The notes: generated by a model from the letters alone, not told the origin. Positions 1-8,745 are shown, counted from the stretch's first letter. The stretch is DNA of 11,952 bases from Rachicladosporium sp. CCFEE 5018 (GCA_002077045.2 KZ111230.1:3241-15192), one strand, 5' to 3'. A program made the numbers and translations.

Positions 1-9
1 GCCTCAAAC

Positions 10-1912
10 ATGGCTGATGACGTTCAGCACAAAGACGGCGCAAGTGCCTCACATCGTGGAGTTGATGGCGGCCGAGAGGCACCACCCGGACGGATCGAAG
101 AGGCAGACTTCGTGACGAGAAACGAGGTGGAAGACCTCAAGCGTGGACTGAGTCAACGCCATATCAGCTTGTAAGTCAGCCATGCAGTCTCTTGATCGCT
201 AAAAGCAACTAACGACCGCTGCACAGAATCGCCATAGCCGGAGCAATCGTACGTATAGACTGCCAGATCCTTCTGAATGCTACACGATCTGATGGACTGG
301 CGTAGGGCACAGGCTTGTTCCTCGGACTCGGCGGCTCGATCGCTACCGCTGGACCATTGGGGAGTCTGCTAGGCTATGCCGTAATCGGCATCATCGTCTG
401 CTGCGTTCAGTTTGCATTGGGAGAAGTGACTGCCCTCCTCCCGGTCACTTCGTCCTTTGTCCGTCATGCCGAATTCCTCATAGACCCAGCGGCGGGTTTC
501 GCAGTTGGGTGAGTGAAGATCGCCGCATGACGAGGTACTCTGCTAATGGGCGTATAGCTACAACCTTGTGTACGGCAACTTCCTGTCCATACCCACGGAG
601 ATCAGCGCTATATGCGTGCTTTTTCAATACTGGACTGATCTCAATTCTTCGGTATGGATCATTACGATCATCCTGCTCACGTTCGCTGTCGGCATGTCAT
701 CGATCCGAGTGTATGGCGAAGTCGAATTTGGGTTCGCTCTACTAAAGATCGTGTTCATCATCTTCCTTATTCTTCTCGGGCTAGTGATCGATCTTGGCGG
801 AGTGCCTGGCACACCTCGTATCGGATGCAGATACTGGAAATCGCCAGGACCGTTCGTTGAGTACATCGCCACGGGTTCCTGGGGTAGATTTCTTGGATTT
901 TGGGCAGTAATGTCGAGCGCGGTGTTCAGTTTCGCGGGAATTGAGAGCATCGCGATGGCCGCAGCAGAAACTAAGAACCCACGACGAGCCATCCCTCGAG
1001 CTTGCAAACGGGTATTCGCTCGGGTCTCGATTTTCTATGTCTTGGCAGTCTTGGTGGTAGGTATGCTCGTGAGCAGCGACGATGAGCGCCTCAACGACGA
1101 GTCGGGTACAGCTGCACAGTCACCCTTCGTCATAGCGGCGAGTGCAGCTGGGCTCAAAGGCATACCGTCGCTGGTCAACGCAATCGTCATCACCTCGGCG
1201 TGGTCCTCTGCCAACCAGGCTCTCTTGTCTGGCACACGGGTACTCTACGGATTGGCGCTCAAGAAACAGGCACCTTCGATCTTTCTGCGCACTTCTTCTT
1301 GGGGCGTACCATATATGTGTGTCATATTACAGACAGCATTCATGTTCTTGGCTTTCATGACGCTGTCGAGCAGCGCTTTGACAGTCTTCTGGTGGCTTGT
1401 CGACCTCGTAGCTTGCGGAGTTCTTATCTCATGGATTACGATTCTTACGAATCACTGGCGGCTACTTGCTGCGATGCGTGTCCAAAATGTTCCCGTATCG
1501 CTCTTACCCTGGCATAGCAAATGGACAGGTATGACTACCGAGTAACGATCTAGCGCACAGTCACTGATGATGAACAGAATGGTCGACTCCAGCGGCCCTT
1601 GTTATGTGTATCATCATCCTCTTCACCTCCGGCTTCTCTGTTTTCACGACAGACAATTGGTCGGCGAGTACCTTCGTATCGTCGTATCTGTATTCCACCG
1701 TCGTCCGTTCAACCACTACATACTGACACTCCTGCAGCGATATTGCTCTGGTGACTACAGCCTATCTCCTGTGGAAGTTCATGAAGCGCACAAAGATCGT
1801 CTCGCTGGACGACATCCCACTGATGGAGGCGTTCGAACGTGCTGCACAGGACCAAGAGCCTGAGAAGGTCGTGCCTGGGTGGAAGAAATGGGTTGGACTT
1901 TTATGGGACTGA
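10..1912 (+). CDS. Amino-acid permease (APC superfamily, YAT-type), six exons
   Basis: Proton-coupled plasma-membrane amino-acid transporter by family; the substrate cannot be told from sequence. My gene model is exons 10-170, 227-248, 306-508, 558-1528, 1578-1689 and 1738-1912. The introns are 56, 57, 49, 49 and 48 bp, all GT-AG; the phases close to 1644 bp, 547 aa. The start ATG has a good context (CAAACATGG). A hydrophilic N-tail of about 50 residues leads to TM1 with the family glycine motif AIGTGLFLGLG, encoded across the 22-bp exon 2. A TALLPVTSSF segment follows, then GFAVGYNLVYGN across the exon 3/4 junction, and the mid-protein motif FAGIESIAMAAAETKNPRR with the following IPRA. About 12 hydrophobic segments are apparent. 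The C-tail ends LLWD. Length and motif order fit an intact permease. A start upstream of the window is possible but unlikely. Confidence 0.93.
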
Positions 1913-2530
1913 GACTGAGGTGTCTCAAGAGGCACTCGGCGCCGCGAGCATGGAGAGCAGGTCATGTTAGGAACCAATATGAGCACTTACGAAGTGCTGC
2001 GAGTGCGATTACTATTCAGCACTGTAGCTGCTGAAGCGACCAGCACATTGATAGCCTGTGCTGCGATGATGAAGACTACGCCTCAATGATGCCATTGCAT
2101 GATCGCGGGAAGCGGTCGTGCGAAGAAGCACGCTGGGTTTTGTGATCTTGCTTGAAACACATCCAGTGTAACATGGCGATAATCTGTTGATGGCGCCGTG
2201 TGGGATCGGCTGCGCCATCTCTTGCGTTCGCGCACCCAGTTCACTTCGATGATACGAGAGCCACGGTCGAGGCACTGTGCGTAATGTGTTTCTCACAGGC
2301 AAGACACGTTATGTGTATTGCTGCGAATAAGCCTGTGTTGGCTCAGGAAAGTCTGTCCACTGCCAAGATTATTGGAGTTTTTCTCGATTCCTGACTAAGC
2401 GAAAAGTCGAAGGGGAAATCTCGGCGGTGTGGGGCAGCTGTCTAATTGTTGCAAAGCTGCTTGGACAAGGGTCATCACACTCGCGCATATTTGGTAGATT
2501 AACTGGTACACTCAGCGCCACTGCATCAAA
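1913..2530. other. Intergenic region, no gene seen
   Basis: These 618 bp separate the permease stop from the coiled-coil gene start, both on the plus strand. Open frames on either strand are short, lack family motifs and have no consistent splice structure. It should hold the permease 3' UTR and the promoter of the next gene. I see no clear TATA box or other named site. Confidence 0.6.
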
Positions 2531-3013
2531 ATGGCACCTTCGACTCAGACTACGGAAACGGAAGCCCATCGCATCGAGCAAGTCATTGCGACAGCACGGC
2601 AGGAATTGAAATGGGCTGAAGATGAGAGGGAGGAGAACAAGGCCGAGCTGCGGAAATTGACTGAGGAACGCATACGCCTCAATGAAACACTGCATGGTTC
2701 GGGTCCTGAGGGGACGTTCGAGGTTGAGCATGTTGCGGACCAAATCAAGCGACTTGCAAGCCGTCTCGAGATGACGTGGGAATGTCACATTGCGATTGAG
2801 GCGGTATATGCAGGGCAGAGGAACAGTTTGAAAGAAGTCGAGGCAGAGCGTCAGCGCATTCACGACCGCCACAACACAGCTTCGTCACTTGATACGGAGA
2901 GGCAGAGCTCGCAGGGGCGCACTGAGCGCGAGGAACTTCATGCCCGTATCGACGCGCTAGACGACGCAGGAGTGGAGAGGCTGCTACAGCGTTTTGGTGC
3001 CGCAAAGGAATGA
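2531..3013 (+). CDS. Hypothetical acidic coiled-coil protein, single exon
   Basis: A 160-aa uninterrupted frame starting in a good fungal context (CAAAATGGC). The product is highly charged and rich in Glu, Arg, Gln and Leu, with long stretches of heptad-like spacing. Residues of about 12-60 and 72-115 look like two helical coiled-coil arms, divided by a short Gly/Pro-containing break near residues 57-62. There is no signal peptide or membrane segment and no recognised enzyme motif. The C-terminal part (DDAGVERLLQRFGAAKE) resembles an amphipathic helix. I do not recognise a family. That the frame is open and has non-random composition supports a real gene; the opposite strand also has a 167-aa open frame here that looks like a shadow. 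A canonical intron candidate lies just after the stop (3039-3093), so either a 3' UTR intron or a different C-terminus is possible. Confidence 0.6.
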   Translation: MAPSTQTTETEAHRIEQVIATARQELKWAEDEREENKAELRKLTEERIRLNETLHGSGPEGTFEVEHVADQIKRLASRLEMTWECHIAIEAVYAGQRNSLKEVEAERQRIHDRHNTASSLDTERQSSQGRTEREELHARIDALDDAGVERLLQRFGAAKE

Positions 3014-3098
3014 GGAGCTTCGCGTGTTCACTCGAGCAGTAAGTACGGCCTTTTGTCTGCACATTTTGACCAAGCTGCTGACTACTCTCTCAGCTATT

Positions 3099-3330
3099 TC
3101 ACTCGATACATACCTCCGGCTCGTCAATACCTCCGCTCGCCCTCTGGACCATGGCCACCATACAGCGCCACATATGGAAAGGCTCAAGCAACATCTGGAC
3201 CCATATCCCGGCGGGCGCTAGGTCGTAGCGGGCTGTGAATTGGGCGTGGTGCGCGATTTTCCAGGATGCAGTGGCACAGGCTCCGGGCACATAGCCCGTT
3301 CTCAAAGTTTTGAGACTCCCAGCCTTCGTC
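3099..3330 (-). pseudogene. Degenerate copy of the last exon of the dienelactone hydrolase gene
   Basis: The minus-strand frame ending at 3099 matches the C-terminus of the intact dienelactone hydrolase encoded at 4117-4383. RYDLAPAGIWVQMLLEP here aligns without gaps to RYDPALAGICFQMLLEL there (12 of 17 identical), and the ends correspond (GGIDEPEVC versus GEVDEPEDVC). At DNA level, 3181-3230 and 4191-4240 share runs such as GCAACATCTGGA. Upstream, the similarity fades after about 80 residues. The segment that should carry the catalytic His (WAQHAF) reads CATASW, so the copy is not a working hydrolase. The catalytic Cys exon and the N-terminal exon are absent. The frame stays open upstream to 3578, but that extra part resembles nothing I know. 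It is best read as an old partial tandem duplication. Confidence 0.65.
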
Positions 3331-3537
3331 ATCTGGCGGGATTCATTCATCACCGGTCGTATATCGATCAAAGGCAAGCGTACGACCATCGCGTCCCTGT
3401 TGTAATTCCTATCAGTTATCACATGGTGACATACAGCTGCACGGGAGGAGGGTTCACTCATCACAGTGGCCTTCACTTCACAGGTTATTGGGCCATAGGT
3501 ATTGGCAGACTGGATTATCAGAGTCCTCCGCGTCCAA

Positions 3538-3792
3538 TCAAGCCGCTTCACTGAAATTCTTCTCAATCCAGCAGTCATTCTGCCTCAAGCACTGAATGTA
3601 TAGAGCAGCAGGGTTGCCAATGTTCGGTTGAGCGACCTCACTGACAGCCCTCTTGCGAGCGGCCGGCTCAGTCTTCGCTTCGAGGTACTCACGGTCCAGA
3701 GCAAAGGAAATCTCCACATCTGTTTCCAGCCACCTTACCGGCAGTGTCCTCACAACTGGCGACTCACTCCATCCTTTGTAGCTCGTGAAAGT
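3538..3792 (-). other. Open minus-strand frame, possible terminal exon, repeat-derived
   Basis: An 84-codon frame that ends with TGA at 3538-3540 and begins right after a good acceptor (TTTTACTGCAG, ending at 3793). A matching donor GTGAGTAAG lies 47 bp upstream, giving an intron of 3793-3839. The translated piece has a protein-like composition (for example VRTLPVRWLETDVEIS) but I know no family for it, and I cannot find a start codon exon. Its upstream half lies inside the 85-bp repeat array, so it may be a chance frame in repeats, or the source from which the repeats expanded. I would not annotate it as a gene without transcript support. Confidence 0.25.
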
Positions 3793-4113
3793 CTGCAGTA
3801 AAAGAGCTCTTCCCGTCTGATCAAGATTGTCTTACTCACTTCATTCACAGTACTCTTTCCTTTGTGTATACCGATCGTTTGAAGCAAAGGATTCCCTCGC
3901 GTCTGGTCCAGCTACTTTGCTGACTTCCTTTCGAGTGACCGTTCCTTTGTATGTCCTGATCGGTTGGGGGCAGGAAATCCCTCACGTCTGGTCGATTTAC
4001 AATACTCACTTCCTTCCGAATAGCCCTCCCTTTGTGTTTACTGATCGTTCAGAGCAAAGGATACCTTCGCGTCTGGTCAAGCTAATCTTCTCACTTCCTC
4101 TGGACAGCGACTT
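3682..4113. repeat. Imperfect 85-86 bp tandem repeat (minisatellite), about five units
   Basis: Four clear units are anchored by the heptamer CCTTTGT at 3773, 3859, 3944 and 4029, and by CGTCTG at 3814, 3900, 3985 and 4070: spacings 86, 85, 85 in both series. A fifth, more diverged unit precedes them: CAGAGCAAAGGA at 3697 recurs at 4050, each time exactly 20 bp before a CRTCTG. That unit carries about 11 extra bases. The units differ at many positions, so the array is old. A period of 85-86 is not a multiple of three, so the repeat is not kept for coding. Read on the minus strand, several units carry a donor-like AGTGAGT at the same place. The array ends about 4 bp from the dienelactone hydrolase stop codon and so lies in its 3' UTR or downstream flank. 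Confidence 0.8.
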
Positions 4114-4116
4114 CCC

Positions 4117-5102
4117 TCAACACACATCCTCTGGCTCATCTACCTCCCCACTCACCGGCCCCAGATCTCCATTCAGCGTCCTCCCGAACAGCTCGAGCAA
4201 CATCTGGAAACATATTCCAGCAAGCGCAGGATCATAGCGGCCCTTCGACAGCTCGTCCCGAATAAACGCATGCTGTGCCCAGGCAGGCTCATAGAACGAG
4301 AACGAGGCACCTGCCTCGTGGAGAGATTTGCGGATGAGGTCGCGGCCATCGGGAGGAACGTGGGTGTCTTTCTTGCCGAAGATCTGAAGATGACACAGTC
4401 AGTGGCAGGGGCGACTCGCAGCCGTGGCTCTCGATAGCAAATGCAGACTGCTTACCATGATCAGCTCGCCCTTGATCTCCTTGATACGGTCTAAACTGTC
4501 GTCCTTCTTGCCTTCACCCAGCGTCCGTGAGTGGATGTCTGTGGCGAAGTAACACACAGCGGCTTTGATGCGTTTGTCGAATGCACAGCGGAATGCGAGA
4601 TGACCTCCCAGACACATCCCAGTAGCACCCTGTTCATGGATTCAGCACCGAGCCCACTACGTTGCCCAGATGATTATGTACTCACTGAAGCACATTAGCC
4701 AACACTCCAATCTCATCAAGGCACCACCCTACCGATTCGCCCATTGCAAGTCTCCAACCCCACCAGCAAATCAATACTCAACGTAGCATCCTCATCATAC
4801 GCAGAGACCTTCTTCGCGACCTTCCAGTCATTGCCCTTGTCAGTGCCCGGACCATCGTAAGCCAGTGCTTCAGGTCCGGTGAACTCGTGGTAGCTCGATG
4901 GAGCTGCGCAGATATAGCCATGACTGGCGATCTGACGGCAGAATCTGGCGACAGGTCCAGTCACTTGGTAGATCTCGCTGAAGACTACTACACCTGGGAA
5001 GTTTGCTTTCGGGTAGTTGGGGATTGAGGGATGGAAGAGGAAGACTCGCATATCGCCGCCGGCTTTGGTCGGGACATCTTTGCGGGATTCGATGATCAGC
5101 AT
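4117..5102 (-). CDS. Dienelactone hydrolase family protein
   Basis: Alpha/beta hydrolase of the dienelactone hydrolase (carboxymethylenebutenolidase-like) family, probably cytosolic; the natural substrate of such fungal homologues is generally unknown. The exons, in reading order, are 5102-4734, 4629-4456 and 4383-4117 (369, 174 and 267 bp; 269 aa), the usual family length. The N-terminus MLIIESRKDVPTKAGG and the VVFSEIY motif (Glu43) are typical. The catalytic triad is visible: Cys129 in GMCLGGH, Asp187 in FGKKDTH and His219 in WAQHAF. The intron at 4384-4455 is ordinary (GTAAGC...TTCAG). The first intron, 4630-4733, only preserves the frame and the conserved NGRIGATGMC junction if spliced as a nested intron (see separate entry). 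The gene is divergent from ERG4, 405 bp away. A decayed copy of its last exon lies about 1 kb downstream. Confidence 0.92.
4630..4733 (-). other. Stwintron (nested intron, D1,2 type) in the dienelactone hydrolase gene
   Basis: Exon 1 must end at ATC (4734) and exon 2 must begin GGT GCT ACT (4629) to give the family sequence NGRI-GATGMC. The base after ATC is a lone G (4733). It is followed by a complete 48-bp intron, 4732-4685, with donor GTAGGG, branch-like GCTAAT and acceptor CTTCAG. Removing it joins that G to TGAGTA and creates the perfect donor GTGAGTA for a second intron of 56 nt, with branch-like GCTGAAT and acceptor GAACAG ending at 4630. One-step splicing from GTAGGG at 4732 shifts the frame. 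The only in-frame one-step choices use weak donors (GTGGTG or GTGCCT) and insert extra residues next to the catalytic Cys motif. This is an inference from sequence; no transcript was seen. Confidence 0.75.
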
Positions 5103-5507
5103 GATGGAATCGTGATCTGGAGATGAGATGGACTTGTTGCGTCTGAGAATATCTACCCTATCGTCTACTACAAGTCCCGGAAGAAGTTCAAGATAATAGT
5201 GGACCTCAACAGCCCTTTGTCATTGGCTGACCAAAAGTAGTAATAAGCCTTCGGGCTCAGGAACAGCCGTTGTCGATCGTGCCAGATTCGTGGCGTCGAG
5301 TCGCAAAATGTCAGGGTTGTGGCATCCCGCGGAGAGAGTAAATAGTCCACCGCTAGGCCAACTTCTTCCTTGCGCCTACGCGCTCTCACAATTATTGTAT
5401 CCACATTGTCTCCGCGGTGAAATCTGGGACAGCTCGCGACCCAGCCATTGGCCTGACTCGGGTGGACTGCAGGAGATTTTGTGTTTTGGTGAATTGCAGA
5501 CGCGACA
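5103..5507. promoter_or_regulatory. Shared divergent promoter of the dienelactone hydrolase gene and ERG4
   Basis: These 405 bp separate two start codons on opposite strands, so they must carry both promoters and 5' leaders. Two CCAAT boxes are seen as ATTGG on the plus strand, at 5222-5226 and 5447-5451; the second is 57 bp upstream of the ERG4 ATG. CCAAT boxes are common partners of sterol-responsive factors in fungi, but I could not identify a convincing sterol regulatory element. No clear TATA box is evident. Confidence 0.55.
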
Positions 5508-7213
5508 ATGACTATCACAAGGTCACAGGCTGGCAAGACGCCAAGGTGAGTGCGGTAGAATGCCTAGAATTAGTCACTGTACTGATAGACGCTTCAGGAA
5601 AGAAATGCCCGAAGGCTTTGTCGAAACGCCCACGCGGCAGCGCAACTCGCGCAAGAGCACAGCAGAAAACTTGCTTTCGGAGAATGCGCCTCCTATCGTG
5701 ACGGGGCGTGACCCTGTGGCATCCATTCCGAAAGATGAGGCCAAGAAGATACTGGCCAAGGACCTGAATGGACACGTCAATGGAGCGCCAAAGGGCAACG
5801 TCGTCGACGGCTGGTTGGAAGGCGGAGACCCCAAGATCGACCACAATCCGCACTTCGACTTTGGCGGATCGTTTGGTGTCACAGGCATGATGATCGGCTT
5901 TCCCCTGTTGATGTGGTACATGTGGATTGGCGCGACCTACTACGATGGCAAGTTCCCGTCTGAACCAAGCATGGACTGGAGTCACTGGATAAAGCACATG
6001 GGCAATCTGGTATACACCGGCGCGTTCCCTCACTTGAAAGCCTGGACGATCTACTGGACCTTCCTTATAGTGCAGGGGATCATGTACATGACTTTGCCTG
6101 GCATGTACTCGACTGGCAAGCCACTCCCCCACGAGGGCGGTAAGCAACTTCAATACTACTGCAACGGCGTCTGGTCTTTCTTCACCACCATCGCCATCGC
6201 CCTCGGCCTCCACGTCACCGGCCTCTTCCCGCTCTATACGCTTATCGACGAGTTCGGCCCGATCATGAGCGTGGCTATCATCTCTGGCTACCTCGTCAGC
6301 ATCGTGGCCTACATCTCTGCCCTGACCCGCGGCGCCCAGCACCGCATGACCGGCTACCACGTCTACGACTTCTTCATGGGCGCCGAGCTTAACCCGCGCA
6401 TGTTCGGCTGGCTAGACTTCAAGATGTTCTTCGAGCTCCGCCTGCCGTGGTTCATCCTGTTCTTGACAACCCTCTCAGCCGCAGCACGACAGTACGAGCA
6501 ATACGGCTTCGTGTCAGGCGAAGTCTGGTTCCTGCTTATGGCACACTTCCTATACGCCAACGCTTGCGCCAAAGGAGAGGAGATGATCGTAGTGACCTGG
6601 GACATGTACTACGAGAAATGGGGCTTCATGCTCATCTTCTGGAACTTGGCAGGCGTGCCGCTCAGCTACTGCCACTGCACCATCTACCTCGCGAACCACG
6701 ATCCAAGCGTCTACGCGTGGTCGAAACCCGCGCTCTTCTTCCTTTTCAGCTCCTACCTCTTTGCGTATTGGGTCTGGGATACCGGCAACAGTCAGAAATG
6801 CATGTTCCGCAGTGCTGAGCGTGGCTACGATCAGCATCGCAAGACGTTCCCTCAGCTGCCGTGGAAGTTCGTCAAGAACCCTGAGGTCATTAGGACTGCC
6901 TCGGGAGACTCGCTGCTGTGTGATGGCTGGTTCAAGTACGCGCGGAAGATCCACTATACCGCGGATCTGTACTTTGCAGTGACTTGGGGCCTCATCACTG
7001 GGTTTCAAAGTCCGTTCCCGTGGTTCTACCCGGCGTTCTTCTCGGTCATGATTGTGCATCGCGCGTATCGGGATATTCAGAGGTGTAAGGAGAAGTATGG
7101 GGAGGCCTGGGTGGAGTATGAGAAGAGGGTGCCGTATTTGTTCATTCCGGTATGTGAGATGTCCTTTGCTGATGCAGAACGATTGCTGATATCAATCTTA
7201 GTACGTGATATGA
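5508..7213 (+). CDS. ERG4: Delta(24(24(1)))-sterol reductase (sterol C-24(28) reductase)
   Basis: ER membrane enzyme of the last ergosterol step, NADPH-dependent reduction of the C-24(28) double bond. The exons are 5508-5545, 5589-7149 and 7202-7213, with introns of 43 and 52 bp (GTGAGT...GATAG, GTATGT...CTTAG); the total is 536 aa. I chose the ATG at 5508 because the spliced N-terminus MTITRSQAGKTPRR fits fungal homologues; the frame's own ATG at 5560 lies inside the intron. Family signatures are present: GAELNPRMFGW at residues 277-287, the CDGWFKYARKIHYTADLY stretch, and near the C-terminus HRAYRDIQRCKEKYGEAW from His503. Several hydrophobic segments begin near residue 100, as expected for a polytopic reductase. 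The last exon encodes only Tyr-Val-Ile-stop and restores the usual LFIPYVI ending. Without it the frame would run on into about 130 unrelated codons. Confidence 0.95.
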
Positions 7214-7323
7214 GTGTCGCAAGGCCATCTGGCGCGTGCCCACTGAGCGGCTGCAGTCAGTCTATCAGCCTCAGGCGATGCAAAAGTGAAGACATGCAGA
7301 AAGTGCTCGACAATTGCCCTTTC

Positions 7324-7348
7324 TGTATATACTATACTAATGTATATA
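7324..7348. terminator. AT-rich TATATA-type 3'-end signal between convergent genes
   Basis: ERG4 (stop 7213) and the HAD hydrolase gene (stop 7422 on the minus strand) converge with 208 bp between them. In the gap lies a TGTATATACTATACTAATGT-like run, nearly the same on both strands. Such TATATA/TACATA elements act as efficiency elements for fungal polyadenylation, so it could serve either gene. This is a position and composition argument only. Confidence 0.3.
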
Positions 7349-7421
7349 GATCTCGTTGTACCGCCACGTGGCTCTCATCTATCGTCTATCATCTACATTG
7401 CAGCTCTCATGGCCCTGTTCG

Positions 7422-8745
7422 TCACTCCTTCTCGATCTTACTCTCCCATCCACTGTCACTCAGCGCCCACTTCACAGCCTCCCCAACATTCTGCACCAGC
7501 GCATCCGGCCTCGCGTACTCCGGCGCCTCATCCCCATGACTCCCACTGAACACCCCGGTCTTCACCAGCAGACTCCGCCACTGACTCCCATACGGGCTCT
7601 CGTACGCATTCGCGCCCCTGATATCGCTCTCCGGGTTATCTCCCACCATGTACACCCTCCTCAGCGGATTGTTCAGTCCCGGCGCTCCGAAGAGCGTCTT
7701 TCGATGCGCCCTGAGCCTCCGCTCTGCGAACTCATACGTAGCCTGACTCGGCTTGCCAATGAGTGTGTGCGCCAATTCCGCACCGCTTGTGACCTTGTCC
7801 CATAAACCAGCGAAAGCGTGCTGAAAACCACCTTGCCCTAAGCGTGGTAGGGGATGAGCGGAAGCCCACCAAAGATCCGGGTTGGAGTAGTAGAGATGTG
7901 GTTGGGAATCTTGCAGGTAGCCGTTATTGGGTAGCGAGGCGTCCCCGTTCTTTGGCGAGAGCGTGCCGAGAACTCCCTTCGAGGAAAGCAGGAGGTCGAG
8001 TAGGATTGTGCTGTCTAGACCCCAGTCGCGGGGATCGTTGTACACGAATATCGCATCTACCTTTAGCGGGTCTGCAGAGGGGAGTGGGCGGGCGAAAGAG
8101 CTGTAGTAGTCCAAGAAGTTCCTCGCAAAGGGCCAGATCTCGGGATGCGCTGTCAAGATATCGCCTGGCGTCACGACATTCTCGAAGCCATAGCTCCGCG
8201 CTACATCGGCGCATTTCGAGCCATCTCCGCCGGCTACTAACACGGTCTTAGAGTGCAGGTGTGTGAGCTCCGCGAAGGGCGTGTGAGATTGGACTAGCAG
8301 GGAGGTGTCGAGCTCGATGTCGAGCTTGTTCGAGAGATCCGTGATCCGCTCGGCTTCTGTCTTGCCGCCGCCGTTTGTGAGCAGGATGAAGGGGATGCGT
8401 TGGGATTGGAGGTGGAGGACGGCTGAGCGGGCAGAGGGGATTGGGGTGGAGGAGCGGAGGAGGACGCCGTCGATGCTGAGGTACCGTCAGCGGCTGATAG
8501 AGCGAAGAGAGATGCAAGCCTGCTTACTCAAACGCAAAGGCAAAGTCAGGGACCTTGGTCAGTTGAGGTATGGCTTGGAATCCTCGTCTTTGCCCAGTGC
8601 ACCGGCATGTAGAGGGACTCAGGGCGGCGCCAGTGTATGCTGATCGAACGCCATTGGCAGATCTGAGACCTCTGAACGGTCTCGATACTGCTGCCATGCG
8701 CCTTCTGAAAGATGGGAGGTGTCGAGCATTGTGTTGTGTCCACAT
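7422..8745 (-). CDS. HAD-superfamily hydrolase, CECR5/HDHD5-like, probably mitochondrial
   Basis: Haloacid-dehalogenase-type phosphatase of the class IIA branch, related to human HDHD5 and yeast YKR070W; the substrate is not established. The exons, in reading order, are 8745-8528 and 8475-7422 (intron 8476-8527, 52 bp, GTAAGC...CTCAG), giving 423 aa. HAD motif I is FDIDGVLL with Asp73 and Asp75; the intron splits the Asp73 codon. Motif II is LLTNGGG with Thr106. Motif IV is MVGDNPESDI with Asp352 and Asp357. The cap domain lies between. The first 66 residues are rich in Arg and Ser and contain no acidic residue, which looks like a mitochondrial presequence. I used the first in-frame ATG (8745); an ATG at 8697 is an alternative, shortening the protein by 16 residues. 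Confidence 0.9.

Noticed and set aside
2369..2872. 167-codon minus-strand frame overlapping the coiled-coil gene
   Set aside because: It has no motif, start or splice context better than the plus-strand frame, and its composition (Cys, Phe, Leu, Arg scattered) looks antisense.
5560..5604. Upstream ATG of the long ERG4 frame
   Set aside because: It falls inside a clear 43-bp intron (5546-5588). Splicing from the ATG at 5508 gives a family-like N-terminus.
5515..6360. 281-codon minus-strand open frame opposite ERG4
   Set aside because: It lies fully antisense to the well-supported ERG4 coding exon, is low in complexity (rich in Asp, Val, Arg, His) and has no family motif. It is a codon-bias shadow.
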